A stretch of DNA of 64,000 bases from Paenibacillus_F sp047238265 (GCF_047238265.1 NZ_JBDFMM010000001.1:2108001-2172000), one strand, 5' to 3'; shown: positions 31,595 to 41,081, counted from the first letter of the stretch. Notes: generated by a model from the letters alone, not told the origin. A program made the numbers and translations.

Positions 31595-31996
31595 ATGATC
31601 AAATATGTAATGGCTGCTCTAATAACATCCATACTTTTTATTTTTTCCATGAGTGCATACTTTCTAGACAAGATGTTACTTGATTTTCCAACTCTATTAA
31701 TCTTATTCGGTTTTTACGGCACTCCTTTAATTTTGTTGATCGGCACTCCTGTTTCTTTTGTATTGGACAAAATGAGCCAACGTTTATTTCTGAAAGAATA
31801 TAAGAGAAAGCTAGCTTTACTCATTCTGTTTTTAATTACAGGTACTTTGATTTCATTGGTGTATAACATTTATTTAGGATTTTTGGAGGAATTTGTTCTA
31901 AAGCTTGGGTTAGTTGCTTCCATGATTTTTTATTTTGCGCTGCAATTTACAAAACTAATATTCAGGAGTAGCACTAAATCCTCCCCTTCAACTTAA
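31595..31996 (+). CDS. Four-helix membrane protein, function unknown
   Basis: This encodes 133 residues from ATG 31595, preceded by AAAGGAG. Four membrane segments are evident (residues about 5-25, 33-55, 75-95, 103-122). A+T content is higher than in the neighbours, which hints at later acquisition. No motif recognised. Confidence 0.65.
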   Translation: MIKYVMAALITSILFIFSMSAYFLDKMLLDFPTLLILFGFYGTPLILLIGTPVSFVLDKMSQRLFLKEYKRKLALLILFLITGTLISLVYNIYLGFLEEFVLKLGLVASMIFYFALQFTKLIFRSSTKSSPST

Positions 31997-32155
31997 TCCA
32001 CTTTATACGGGCCGCTGAACCGACTGGTTTGCCGGCCTTTTGTTTGTGAACGAATAACCGGATTGACATTCGCTGGAACAAAGAGTAAGATAACTTTAGA
32101 TTTAGTAAATCAGTAATTTAGTAAATTAGTAAAATCCGAATGGAGCGTGTTTATT

Positions 32156-32635
32156 TTGAAAATACCGACAACGTTAAAACATAAACCGGTCATCGTGTCA
32201 GAAAATTACGAGCAGGTGGATGGACGGCTCGCCCGCAACACGGACGCCAAAGGGCTGTCTCTGGGACTGGCTCAGTGGAACGATAGAGGCAAAGTCGATA
32301 TATCGGCCAAAGTATGGAGACATACGGGTGAGAAGTGGTCCAGGCAATCCGAAGAGCTGCCCATGCACCGCGTGCTTGATCTCGCCATTTTGATTTGCAG
32401 AAGCAGCTTATATTTTCAGGACGCCTACCGCTTTCCGAAAATGTATGATCCCGAGAACCCTGTGATTGACCGGATCGGTCTGCAGGGGGATGCGATGAGT
32501 GTATCCGTTTGCGAAGACAATCCCATGCTGGATCAAGACATCAAGCTGTTTGCCCAGGCTCTTAGCGAGGATGGCGAAATGATCGGGGAGCGGCTTCGCG
32601 TGTTATCCCGGCTGCTGGAGGAAATGGGGTATTGA
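32156..32635 (+). CDS. DUF6530 family protein
   Basis: This 159-residue protein matches the remembered DUF6530 pattern closely: LKHKPVIVSENYEQVDGRLARNTDAKGLSLGLAQWNDRGKVDISAKVWRHTGEKWSRQSEELP and HRVLDLAILICRSSLYFQDAYRF. Function unknown; soluble. TTG 32156 is used, because AATGGAGCG abuts the upstream GTG at 32147. The MoxR-type ATPase gene follows 24 bp later, so the proteins may act together with the ATPase-VWA pair. Confidence 0.75.
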   Translation: MKIPTTLKHKPVIVSENYEQVDGRLARNTDAKGLSLGLAQWNDRGKVDISAKVWRHTGEKWSRQSEELPMHRVLDLAILICRSSLYFQDAYRFPKMYDPENPVIDRIGLQGDAMSVSVCEDNPMLDQDIKLFAQALSEDGEMIGERLRVLSRLLEEMGY

Positions 32636-32659
32636 CCCTTTTTAAAGAGGTGAAAAGAA

Positions 32660-33763
32660 ATGAACGTCAACCAGGATTATTACGTGTCTCCCGACAGGAA
32701 ACTGACGGATGCGGAAGAAGCACTGGTTTGGAAAAAACCGGCCTCTCACAAGGTCAGCGAAGAGGAAATCCGGATTTGCAAAGAAATCAAACGCAACTGG
32801 AACCGCGGAGAAATGAAAATCGCCACTATTTTGCTTGAGGGCGACGCCGGATCCGGAAAGACGCAGCTTGCCAAAGCCTTATCGGCTGATTTGGGGCTGC
32901 CTTATACGAAAGTGACCTGCTTCTCCGATATGGACAAAACCGATATTATCGGGGCTATTTTGCCCGTCATTGCGCCCGAACGGCTGGGGAAGATGGAATC
33001 CGCGGAGCAAACCGTTTTGAAAGCATTGTATGAAAGCGACGGATTTCAAAGCGCGGCTGAAGTCGTGATGAACGTGCTGGAAGTTACCCGAGAGGAGGCT
33101 GCCTTAAAGCTGAAACAGCTGCTGGACAAAATCCGGCAAAATTCTCCCGACAACACGGTGGAGTACCGTTTTTACCCCTCCGAAATCGTCAGGGCTTATC
33201 GAAACGGATATCTTCTCGAAATTCAGGAACCGACCGTGATCCGGGATGCCGCGGTGCTCATGGCGCTCAACTCCGCTTTGGAGCCGGATGGCAGTATGAA
33301 CCTCCCAACGGAGATCATTCGCAGACATCCGGATTTCATCGCGGTCATCACGACGAACCGCAGTTATGCGGGAACCCGTCCGTTAAACGAGGCCCTGCGC
33401 GACAGAGTTCAGCATACGGAAAAAATGGACCTGCCGGCCATAGAAGTTATGGTAGAACGGGCCATGTCCAAAACCGGCTTCCGCAATGAAAAGACGCTGA
33501 ATAGGTTAGCGGAGATCATTATTGTGCTGGATAAAACCGCACGGGCCAACGCGATTAAGGGCGTAGCGGGCATGCGCTCCTTCTTCTATTGGGCGGATGC
33601 CGTGGCCGGCGGCGCTTCGGCTAAACAATCCCTTTACCACAAAGTCATCTACAAAATAACGACCGACCCCGAAGAGATCTCCCTGTTGGAAGAAGCGTTA
33701 AAAAGCCGGGGGCTGCTGGACGGGCTGGACGAGATCGATGCCGAAGCAAAAAAAAAAGAATAA
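32660..33763 (+). CDS. MoxR-type AAA+ ATPase
   Basis: This 367-residue protein has Walker A LEGDAGSGKTQLAKALSADLG (residues about 55-70), a loop with KVTCFSDMDKTDIIGAILPVI, Walker B region GYLLEIQEPTVIRDAAVLMALNSALE, sensor 1 FIAVITTNRSYAGTRPLNEALRDRV and a C-terminal lid. MoxR and CobS-like ATPases pair with VWA proteins to insert metals or remodel partners. The coding end is a run of ten A (33748-33757) followed by GAA TAA, and the VWA frame is open in the -1 frame from this run. Confidence 0.88.
   Translation: MNVNQDYYVSPDRKLTDAEEALVWKKPASHKVSEEEIRICKEIKRNWNRGEMKIATILLEGDAGSGKTQLAKALSADLGLPYTKVTCFSDMDKTDIIGAILPVIAPERLGKMESAEQTVLKALYESDGFQSAAEVVMNVLEVTREEAALKLKQLLDKIRQNSPDNTVEYRFYPSEIVRAYRNGYLLEIQEPTVIRDAAVLMALNSALEPDGSMNLPTEIIRRHPDFIAVITTNRSYAGTRPLNEALRDRVQHTEKMDLPAIEVMVERAMSKTGFRNEKTLNRLAEIIIVLDKTARANAIKGVAGMRSFFYWADAVAGGASAKQSLYHKVIYKITTDPEEISLLEEALKSRGLLDGLDEIDAEAKKKE
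33748..33757 (+). other. A10 tract, possible slippage site joining ATPase and VWA frames
   Basis: Ten consecutive A lie just before the ATPase stop. From here the -1 frame is open without a break to 34869 and encodes an acidic linker and then the VWA domain. No ATG, GTG or TTG occurs in that frame between 33764 and 33972. Transcriptional slippage or -1 frameshifting would give one fusion of about 735 residues. Confidence 0.5.
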
Positions 33764-33972
33764 CGGATGAGGCGGAGCTGAAAACAGGCGGGTCCACCGA
33801 GTTCCCGGATGTTGAACAGGAGAATGAGCAGGATGCCCAAGGGATCGCTTTAAAGAAATCCCCCGATAGTGACGAAAATACATCCGAGGTTTCGGATGAC
33901 TCAACCGGTGGGGAAAGCTCAGACCGGGAAGAGGACGGGGCTCCGAAGTATCATCAGGCTCATCCTGAGCCG

Positions 33973-34869
33973 ATGACGGACCAGGCCAAGCAGAAGGAGC
34001 GGGATTTTCGCCAAAAACTTAACCGCGACGCCAGGGAGGTTGTGTCCGGCTCCATTCACGGCAAGGTGAAGCTTATCGTTCACCGCCCGGATTACGATGC
34101 CGGTTCCCAAGCGGAATATGCGCGGTTAAGTGCGGAGCTCATGCCCATCGTACGGGAAATCGCCCGGAAAACACTTCCGCTGCTGGAGCACGAAACTTCC
34201 TCGGAATTTGCGAGGCATCAATATTACGGCAGCAAATTTCAGGCGGACAGCACGGTGTACCGGGATTTCAGAAATTTCGCCAAAAAAATTCCGCCGGCGG
34301 ATTCTCCTTCTCTTGTCGTCGGTCTTAGGGTCGATGAATCCGGATCGATGTCCGCTTTCGGGAGACTGGAAGCCGCCAAGCGTGCGGTGATAGCGGTCTA
34401 TGAATTTTGTCAATTGTGTCATATTCCGGTCTTGATCTACGGGGATACGGCGGACGCTTCCAGACTGGAGCAAATGTCCGTCTACGCCTATGCGGATCCG
34501 GACAAAACTGATCCAGGCGACCGGTACAGACTGACGGGAATCCGGGCCCGCAGCAACAACCGCGACGGGATGGCGCTTCGAATAATAGCCGACCGGTTAG
34601 CCGCTTCCCCGCAGCAGACGAAACTGCTCATCAGTATAAGCGACGGGCAGTCCAAAGCGATGGATGATTATACCGGAGCCTATGCCATCCGGGACATGCA
34701 GCAGACCATGGCTGAATATGAACGCAGAGGAGTTACTTTTCTTGCGGCCGCGATCGGCCAGGACAAGGATGTCATTCATCAAATTTATGGCAGCGAAAAA
34801 TTTTTGGATATCACGAATCTGGCGGACTTGCCCGCTAAACTGGTCCGGATTATCGCCCGGTATGTGTAA
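33973..34869 (+). CDS. VWA-domain protein (CobT-like), partner of the MoxR ATPase
   Basis: From the first ATG this is 298 residues. The VWA domain (about 115-298) has the metal-site motif VDESGSM (DxSxS), the threonine position in NRDGMALRI and ISDGQSKA. Sequence upstream of the ATG in the same frame encodes about 70 further acidic residues (DEAELKT, EQENEQDA, SDDSTGGESSDREEDG) like the linker of CobT proteins, and no ribosome site precedes ATG 33973, so the true product may begin earlier by frameshift. Compared with CobT-type VWA proteins the N-terminal domain is missing. Confidence 0.75.
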   Translation: MTDQAKQKERDFRQKLNRDAREVVSGSIHGKVKLIVHRPDYDAGSQAEYARLSAELMPIVREIARKTLPLLEHETSSEFARHQYYGSKFQADSTVYRDFRNFAKKIPPADSPSLVVGLRVDESGSMSAFGRLEAAKRAVIAVYEFCQLCHIPVLIYGDTADASRLEQMSVYAYADPDKTDPGDRYRLTGIRARSNNRDGMALRIIADRLAASPQQTKLLISISDGQSKAMDDYTGAYAIRDMQQTMAEYERRGVTFLAAAIGQDKDVIHQIYGSEKFLDITNLADLPAKLVRIIARYV

Positions 34870-34913
34870 ATCTTGCTGCTGTCAGACGGTAAAACGCGAA
34901 AGGAGAAAAAGAC

Positions 34914-35273
34914 ATGGATAAAAACAAGCGCAAAGAGCTTTTGGAAGAGTATAAGCAGGTGAAGACCTATATGGGCGCTATTCAAATTCTCAACAAAACT
35001 AACGGTAAAATATACGTGGACACCTATCCCAATCTGAAAAACAAATGGATTACCATTCAGGCTCAACTGGATATGGGCAGGTTTGCCAACTTACAGCTTC
35101 AGAAAGACTGGAAGGAACTAGGTGCTGAAAACTTTGCCTTCGAGGTGCTGGAGCAGAAAGAAGCTTCGGAGATTACAGACATGCGCTGGGAGCGGAAGCA
35201 GTTGAAAAAGCGGTGGCTGGAGAAACTGGAGCCTTACGGGGACAAGGGATATAACAAGCCGCTTGAAGGGTGA
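34914..35273 (+). CDS. GIY-YIG-type small protein
   Basis: This 119-residue protein has a GIY-YIG core: MGAIQILNKTNGKIYVDTYPNLKNKWITIQAQLDMG, where the GIY position reads GAI and the YIG position YVD, followed by LQKDWKELGAENFAFEVLEQKE, typical of small GIY-YIG family members. Because the catalytic Tyr and Gly are changed it may not cut DNA. ATG 34914 follows AAAGGAG. It is downstream of the VWA gene on the same strand. Confidence 0.7.
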   Translation: MDKNKRKELLEEYKQVKTYMGAIQILNKTNGKIYVDTYPNLKNKWITIQAQLDMGRFANLQLQKDWKELGAENFAFEVLEQKEASEITDMRWERKQLKKRWLEKLEPYGDKGYNKPLEG

Positions 35274-35415
35274 CGGCTAGAGAACAGCGGAGAATAAATT
35301 ATTCAGGTTTACATTTGAATGTACCGTCGGTGTAAATGGATTCCTGCGATAAATGAACACTTTTATGATCCTGTAGAAATTTCCGTAATTCTCGTCAATT
35401 GAGGCTCCAATCCTA

Positions 35416-35446
35416 ATATGGTATATTTTACCTGTAATTACCATAT
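35416..35446 (+). promoter_or_regulatory. Inverted repeat upstream of the secreted protease gene
   Basis: ATATGGTA (35416-35423) and TACCATAT (35439-35446) form a perfect 8-bp interrupted palindrome 25 bp before the start codon, a candidate operator or mRNA hairpin close to the ribosome site. Confidence 0.5.
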
Positions 35447-35471
35447 AAAAGGATAGAGGAGAGGACAAAAC

Positions 35472-37070
35472 GTGAGGAAATTCAAAGGTCTTATTTTAGC
35501 GGCGGCAGTAGGAATAGCCTTCGGAAGCAGTGTAAACCTTTCATCTGCGGCAGCAGCACAGCCGACTTCGATCGCTATACCGACCAATTTGGCTTTAGGC
35601 GGCAACGTAACGGCTAGCGGAGAGTATGCGCCGCACCAAGGGAAGGACAAAGCGTTTGACCAGGATGTTTTTTCGAAATGGTTGACATTCAGCAGTCCGG
35701 CCTGGCTTCAATATGAATTTTCCGCTCCGAAAGCCGTAACCTCCTACACCATTACTTCCGCCGAGGACGTACCTGACAGAGACCCGAAAAGCTGGGTGTT
35801 AAAAGGCTCTAACGACGGATCGGACTGGATTCCGCTGGACACACGGCAAAACCAGAGTTTCTCTTCCCGGCATGAGACGAAAACTTATTCATTTACCAAT
35901 ACGACTGCGTATAAATACGTAAAATTCGATAATTTTAACAATCAGAGCGGAAGCGGCATCCTGCAGCTGGCCGAAATCAAAATCTACGACGGCAGCGCAA
36001 AAAAATGGAGTGCGACCAAGCCCACAGTTACGGCAAGCGGAGAACATACGCCTACCAACATCAAAGAGAACCTGGTGGATGGAACAAGCGTTACCAAATG
36101 GTTAATTAAAGACGATACCGCATGGCTTAAGTTCGACTTTGGCGAACAGGTGACACTCGATGGCTATGCGCTTACGGCAGCTAATGACAGACCCGAACGC
36201 GATCCCAAAAGCTGGGTTCTCCAAGGCTCCAATGACAACAAGACCTGGACCGGAATAGACACGAAAAGCAGCGAGAACTTCAACGTCCGGCACCAGCGCA
36301 AGCATTATCTTTTGACGAACAATACTAAGGCCTACCGGTATTACAGGCTCAACAACATAAAAAATCACAGCGGAACCTCCATCCAATTGGGTGAAGTTGA
36401 GTTTTCCCGTACGAATGATATCGGGCATGCCGTCAACCCGGTTATCGAAGTAAAGAACCTGGATCCAACAGGTGGCGGCAGCTTATTCACGAATGCCCTT
36501 CCCGATGCCGAGAAAGAAATCTTGGCCGTCGCCCGTAAAGTACACGAGCTGTTATACAGCAATCCCGCAGACGCCCCTGTTGACGTCAAAAAAATCGTGG
36601 TGACCATCGAGGACGTTCCCGGAGTGGCTTGGACATCAGGAAACGCTGAGCAGAAGACAGTCGGCTTCAGTTCCCAGTATCTGAAAAAATTCGTAGCCAG
36701 CCCTTCCAAATCACTGCGTGAAGAAATCATCGGCATTCTTTATCATGAAATAGGCCATGTTTATCAGTACAGCAACTTTGATGTCGAAGCGATAGCCGAC
36801 AGCTTGCGTTACCAGACAGGCTATCACGACCGTTACGGCGCGACCAAGGGTGGAACCTGGCAGACAAAAGGAACCGCGAATTTCCTTCGCTGGATTGAAG
36901 ATACGAAAAAACGCGGCTTCATCCGTGAACTTAATGCGGCTGCGATCCCTTACAACCTCCTCGGGAATGCCAATGGAATTCAGCTTTGGAAAGAAAATCA
37001 GTTTAAAGTGATTACGGGGACAGACGTGAATACGCTTTGGAGTCAGTATCAGGCGACGTTGTCTGATTAG
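35472..37070 (+). CDS. Secreted protein with two discoidin domains and a BSP-type metalloprotease domain
   Basis: This 532-residue protein has a signal peptide (residues 1-30, cut after AAAA). Two F5/8 type C (discoidin) modules follow, at about 38-175 and 180-315, each with the pattern KAFDxD..SKWLxF/KWLIKD, RDPKSWVLxGSNDxxxW, and a KYV/RYYRL strand; they bind carbohydrate or surface polymers. The C-terminal 210 residues match basic secretory proteins (BSP, M64-like) with zinc motif YHEIGHVYQY (HExxH) near residue 423. It likely acts on extracellular protein or matrix. GTG 35472 follows GAGGAGAGG. Confidence 0.85.
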   Translation: MRKFKGLILAAAVGIAFGSSVNLSSAAAAQPTSIAIPTNLALGGNVTASGEYAPHQGKDKAFDQDVFSKWLTFSSPAWLQYEFSAPKAVTSYTITSAEDVPDRDPKSWVLKGSNDGSDWIPLDTRQNQSFSSRHETKTYSFTNTTAYKYVKFDNFNNQSGSGILQLAEIKIYDGSAKKWSATKPTVTASGEHTPTNIKENLVDGTSVTKWLIKDDTAWLKFDFGEQVTLDGYALTAANDRPERDPKSWVLQGSNDNKTWTGIDTKSSENFNVRHQRKHYLLTNNTKAYRYYRLNNIKNHSGTSIQLGEVEFSRTNDIGHAVNPVIEVKNLDPTGGGSLFTNALPDAEKEILAVARKVHELLYSNPADAPVDVKKIVVTIEDVPGVAWTSGNAEQKTVGFSSQYLKKFVASPSKSLREEIIGILYHEIGHVYQYSNFDVEAIADSLRYQTGYHDRYGATKGGTWQTKGTANFLRWIEDTKKRGFIRELNAAAIPYNLLGNANGIQLWKENQFKVITGTDVNTLWSQYQATLSD

Positions 37071-37492
37071 TGGTGCGGTTTTGGGGATTAAAGGTTAAGC
37101 GCTGTTGTTTGATATGGTAGAATGTGAAAAAGATTATGTTTCATCTAACTATTAAGTAACAAAACAAAAAAAGCTGCAACCGGAAATTTACCTTGTCAAG
37201 CAGATAGACTTTAAATGCCTTCTTAAACAGCCTTAGTCCGGTATTCTACCGCACTAAGGCTGTTTAGTTTTACATGAAACATTTAGTGGCCGTGGTTGTA
37301 AAAATGGTTGTCTGTTCTACAGCATATAACAGTTGACTTTCGTTAGAAAGGTAAGGAGCCGAAGATATTCAGACTTGAAATATTTATAGAAAACTCCCAA
37401 GAAGTCTCTTTTTGTATGTTACAATATTCCTGAAATTATTTGCATTATTGCTGAGCAGAAAATAGCCTCTGGTGAAATGAGTGAGTGGGAAT
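37071..37492. other. 422-bp stretch before the A+T-rich island
   Basis: It contains the hairpin described at 37225-37265 and an AAAAAAAGCTG copy at 37166-37176 that recurs at 41105-41115 on the far side of the island. No gene is seen. Base composition drops toward A+T from about 37270 onward. Confidence 0.5.
37225..37265 (+). terminator. 13-bp perfect hairpin, probable terminator
   Basis: AAACAGCCTTAGT pairs with ACTAAGGCTGTTT around a 15-base loop that can itself fold (CGGT/ACCG); the following T-run is interrupted (AGTTTTAC). Confidence 0.6.
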
Positions 37493-38038
37493 ATGAATTT
37501 GCTTGAGAATATAAATACTGACTTGTCGGCAGAAGAATTTGAAATTTATTGCCTTGAATTATTAAATAGCCTAACAACTAATTTGAGTGAATGCATGATA
37601 AAACATAATCATGTATACCTTGCAAGTGATGGCCACTACCAGCTTGATGGACTAATTGAATTTGAAGTCCTCGGTGTGAAATACAAAACAGTAGTAGAAT
37701 GCAAGAAATACAAAAATAAGATAAAGCGATCACAAATACAAATATTACATGACACGATCAGAAGTATTGGAGCAAATAAAGGTATCTTTATTTCGACTTC
37801 TAGTTTTCAAAAAGGAGCAATGGATTATGCAAAGAATCATGGTATTGCACTTATGCAAGTTGTTGATGGGTTCTTGATGACCATTCAAAATTCGGCATTG
37901 CCTCCTTGGCCTTTACATTTTTCAATCCCTAAATTTATTTTTGCTGTTTATGACTTAGAGCTATACTGTCCTATTGACTTTATACATGGTAAAAAAGTCC
38001 AGTCTTTATTAGATTTTTTATTGACTGGATCAGAATAA
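37493..38038 (+). CDS. Mrr-like restriction endonuclease domain protein
   Basis: This 181-residue protein has a PD-(D/E)xK Mrr-type core: Asp in YQLDGLIEFEVLGVKYKTVVECKKYKNKIKRSQI (D, then ExK in VECKK), a helix with Gln (QILHDTIRSIGANKGIFISTSSFQKGAMDYAKNHGIALMQ), matching Mrr_cat nucleases. It has no separate DNA-recognition domain, so it could be targeted by a partner. ATG 37493 is chosen; GTG 37481 is possible. A+T-rich like the KAP gene 46 bp downstream and unlike its GC-rich surroundings. Confidence 0.82.
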   Translation: MNLLENINTDLSAEEFEIYCLELLNSLTTNLSECMIKHNHVYLASDGHYQLDGLIEFEVLGVKYKTVVECKKYKNKIKRSQIQILHDTIRSIGANKGIFISTSSFQKGAMDYAKNHGIALMQVVDGFLMTIQNSALPPWPLHFSIPKFIFAVYDLELYCPIDFIHGKKVQSLLDFLLTGSE

Positions 38039-38084
38039 TGTGAAGCTTGAAATAAGGAAATATTGTTCATAAGGGGAGAATTAC

Positions 38085-41081
38085 ATGGAGGAAATAAACA
38101 AGAAATATGAATTAATTAAAACAAACTATTACCTGCTATGTAAATTATTTCTGTTAGGGGTTTTATTGGCGGAAATTGCACTTGGTATTAGAGTAATTTT
38201 CCTAAGTTTTAAAAATATTTCTGTGGAAAACCAAAAGGAGGTCTGGTTCTGGATTATTGTCGCTTCTTATCTCCTAGTAGCGGGCACTTTTTTTTTTAGA
38301 AGAGAAGTATGGCGGCAATCTAGGATCATTATAAAAAGCAGGAGAATTGACCTTCTAATTGTTTTTGCCTTAGGTGCTTTTTCGACGTTTATACTAGGTG
38401 GTTTATGGATAGATTTCTTTCGAAGATGGGTAACTTCTCTTTCTTGGTTACATATGTTTGTATTATTATTGTTTCCAATTGTTTTTTTTACAGCTATAGC
38501 ATTAAGAAGTCTGCAAATTAAAACGATAAAAAAGATTGATAAAGATTCGAGTTTCATGAGTGATAGAGAAGGACAAAATGTAAATGATGACGCATTTGAA
38601 TTTTTCGAAACAGCAAAAAGGTTTGCCGACAGAGTACATAATAATGGTTCATCTGAAAGTTTAGTTTTCGGAATTGATGCACCCTGGGGAACAGGTAAAT
38701 CTACTTTTGTGAATCTATGTCAAGAACATTGGAACAAAAACTACAAAGATGAAATTATTGTATATACGTTCGATCCACTAAGGTTTGAAAACAGTGACAA
38801 CATATTGGAAAAATTTGTGGATGGTCTATTGAAAGTAATCAAAGATAATTTTTTTGTACCCGAATTAGAATCACTTATCTCAAAATATGTAAAATTACTG
38901 AATGATGCTAAGTTAACTTTTTCATTTTTCGGAATTAGATTTGGGGTACCTTTCGATAACTCATCCATTGATAAAACATTTGAAAAGTTAGAAAGTGTCT
39001 TAAGAAGCATAGATAAAAAAATAGTTATTGTTGTAGATGACTTAGATCGTTTAAATTTTTCAAGTATAAAAGAAATCTTGTTTGTTATTAAAAAATCTTT
39101 TATCCTCCCTAATATATCTTATGTGCTTTGTTACGATACAGAGAACATTACAGCACTTGAACATCAAAAATTAGATACCGAAAAAATTATTGAGTTTTTG
39201 GAGAAATTCATCAATATAAAAACGAGTTTATACTTAGATCATAAGCTTTTATTAAATTATTTTACAGAACACAAAGATGAATCCTTGGCTAGAAACCTAC
39301 TAAGCAATCCAGAAGTGGTATCAAAAGCAGTTGAGGGACTCAAAGATATATTTAATTCAAATGAATATTATTTGTACATTCCTTTTGTAGGTGATGCGAG
39401 AAAATTGAAAAGATTAGTAAATACAATTCTTTTACTTGAAGTTGAACAGTTAGATTTCTCAAACACTGACCTAGACAAACATGATCTTATTCATTTGCTG
39501 ATAATTTACATTAACTATCCCAATATATTCAGAAAAATATATAATACTGAGGCACAGGGTAAACGAGGATTTTTTTCACTTATTACTAAATATGATGATG
39601 ATTATCCTATAGATACTGATTCACATGCTAAAGAAGATTCGTTTAAAAATTCCACGAAATATACTTGCTATATAGAAAGCCTGACTGAAAATCAAAAATT
39701 TATTCTAAATAAAATCTTTGATGTAAATCAAAGATTGAAAGCGATAAGTAATATTTCACAGGAACAATTAACTTCATATGCTTGTTTTAATGGATCGCAT
39801 TGGGGATCAAATAGTAGGAATCTTGAGCAATATTTGAATTTAATAATTAAATTGTCCCGTCCTATCCACACAGAGCAATATAGATTCTATGTAAATATAA
39901 AAAATGAGATTTTGAATCAAAAGAATATCGGCGAGGTTCTAAAGCGAGAAGAATTTTCATTTTCAGGTGGTGAGAAAAACCACGAACAAATTTGGCGAGT
40001 TTTGATAAATTCACCTCATAATGAATTTACATCAGAAAAAACAAAAGAAATCCTTCTATATCTTTTAGACAACTTGCCACATTATTCAGCACTTAAAATC
40101 GAAAATTTTAATGTTGGTTTACGGAGACATACTCTCATTTTTTTCATAGTGAAGTTATTAGATAAAGTAGGTTGGATCGACGAGGATGGAAGTCATTGGC
40201 ATAATAGCAATGATAATGTTCTTGAGATAGCAGAGTGGATTTTTGGAGAAAACCAGTATTCGCAGATTGGAATTCTAGAGAGAATGGCAAAAAAAGAACG
40301 AGGTATCCTTGGTCTCCATGATTTATTGTCATTCCGTCTATATTGTTGCGCTGATAGAGGGGGGGATATTTTTAATTTGTCAAGAGCTTTATCTAAACAT
40401 GGCGGAAAAAGTAATCCTATTGAGGGAAACGAGAGAGACATAGTTATCGGAGAAATGCGTGAAATTTCTCAATATATCTTCGGGGTTTTCAAAGAAAGAT
40501 ACATTGACAAAAATAAAAATATTTTCGAGGAAGTTTTAGAACTTTCAACAGAAGCTATTTGTGGTAATTCTTACGACTTTATTAAATCGAAAATATCTAA
40601 TAGCGAATTAAATAGAAGATTAGTGGGTTTAAAATCTGGATTATTAAATTTTATTATTTATCAATTGGGGAGCACAATATATAGTAGTGGTATTCCTTGT
40701 GGCTATTACGATATTGAAGATGACAAAGATAAACATGGTATCAAGGAATGTGTTAATAAATATCTTTTTGAAACTTGCTTTAACCCAAAAAAGTATGAAA
40801 AGGGTTATGATTATTTTCTGTATTTTTTAATTATCAATCTGCAAAACACATTTGGATACTCAGTGAAGCTTATCCCTAATATTGAGGAATTTGCAAAAGT
40901 ACTTGATAAAGATCGAATTAGAGTTTATTGGAGAACCCACAGGAGTATTATTCAAATTAAGGAATCTATTTTAACAGATGTTGAATTTAATATGTCTGAA
41001 AATGAAACGTCATATACCGATCGTTTGGGAGACATTTATAAAGTGCTTGATGAATTATTGCAAGAAGACGATTCGTTATAA
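38085..41081 (+). CDS. Membrane KAP-family P-loop NTPase
   Basis: This 998-residue protein has four N-terminal membrane helices in two pairs (residues about 17-38, 52-70, 88-108, 122-142), then a KAP NTPase: Walker A FGIDAPWGTGKSTFVN near residue 203, the KAP block YTFDPLRFENSDNILEKFVDGLL, and Walker B IVIVVDDLDRLNFSSIKEIL near 313, then VLCYDTENI. The last 500 residues are helical without a known motif. The KAP family includes PifA of plasmid F, which blocks phage T7. Strongly A+T-rich. Pairing with an Mrr-like nuclease suggests an antiphage unit. Confidence 0.87.
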   Translation: MEEINKKYELIKTNYYLLCKLFLLGVLLAEIALGIRVIFLSFKNISVENQKEVWFWIIVASYLLVAGTFFFRREVWRQSRIIIKSRRIDLLIVFALGAFSTFILGGLWIDFFRRWVTSLSWLHMFVLLLFPIVFFTAIALRSLQIKTIKKIDKDSSFMSDREGQNVNDDAFEFFETAKRFADRVHNNGSSESLVFGIDAPWGTGKSTFVNLCQEHWNKNYKDEIIVYTFDPLRFENSDNILEKFVDGLLKVIKDNFFVPELESLISKYVKLLNDAKLTFSFFGIRFGVPFDNSSIDKTFEKLESVLRSIDKKIVIVVDDLDRLNFSSIKEILFVIKKSFILPNISYVLCYDTENITALEHQKLDTEKIIEFLEKFINIKTSLYLDHKLLLNYFTEHKDESLARNLLSNPEVVSKAVEGLKDIFNSNEYYLYIPFVGDARKLKRLVNTILLLEVEQLDFSNTDLDKHDLIHLLIIYINYPNIFRKIYNTEAQGKRGFFSLITKYDDDYPIDTDSHAKEDSFKNSTKYTCYIESLTENQKFILNKIFDVNQRLKAISNISQEQLTSYACFNGSHWGSNSRNLEQYLNLIIKLSRPIHTEQYRFYVNIKNEILNQKNIGEVLKREEFSFSGGEKNHEQIWRVLINSPHNEFTSEKTKEILLYLLDNLPHYSALKIENFNVGLRRHTLIFFIVKLLDKVGWIDEDGSHWHNSNDNVLEIAEWIFGENQYSQIGILERMAKKERGILGLHDLLSFRLYCCADRGGDIFNLSRALSKHGGKSNPIEGNERDIVIGEMREISQYIFGVFKERYIDKNKNIFEEVLELSTEAICGNSYDFIKSKISNSELNRRLVGLKSGLLNFIIYQLGSTIYSSGIPCGYYDIEDDKDKHGIKECVNKYLFETCFNPKKYEKGYDYFLYFLIINLQNTFGYSVKLIPNIEEFAKVLDKDRIRVYWRTHRSIIQIKESILTDVEFNMSENETSYTDRLGDIYKVLDELLQEDDSL

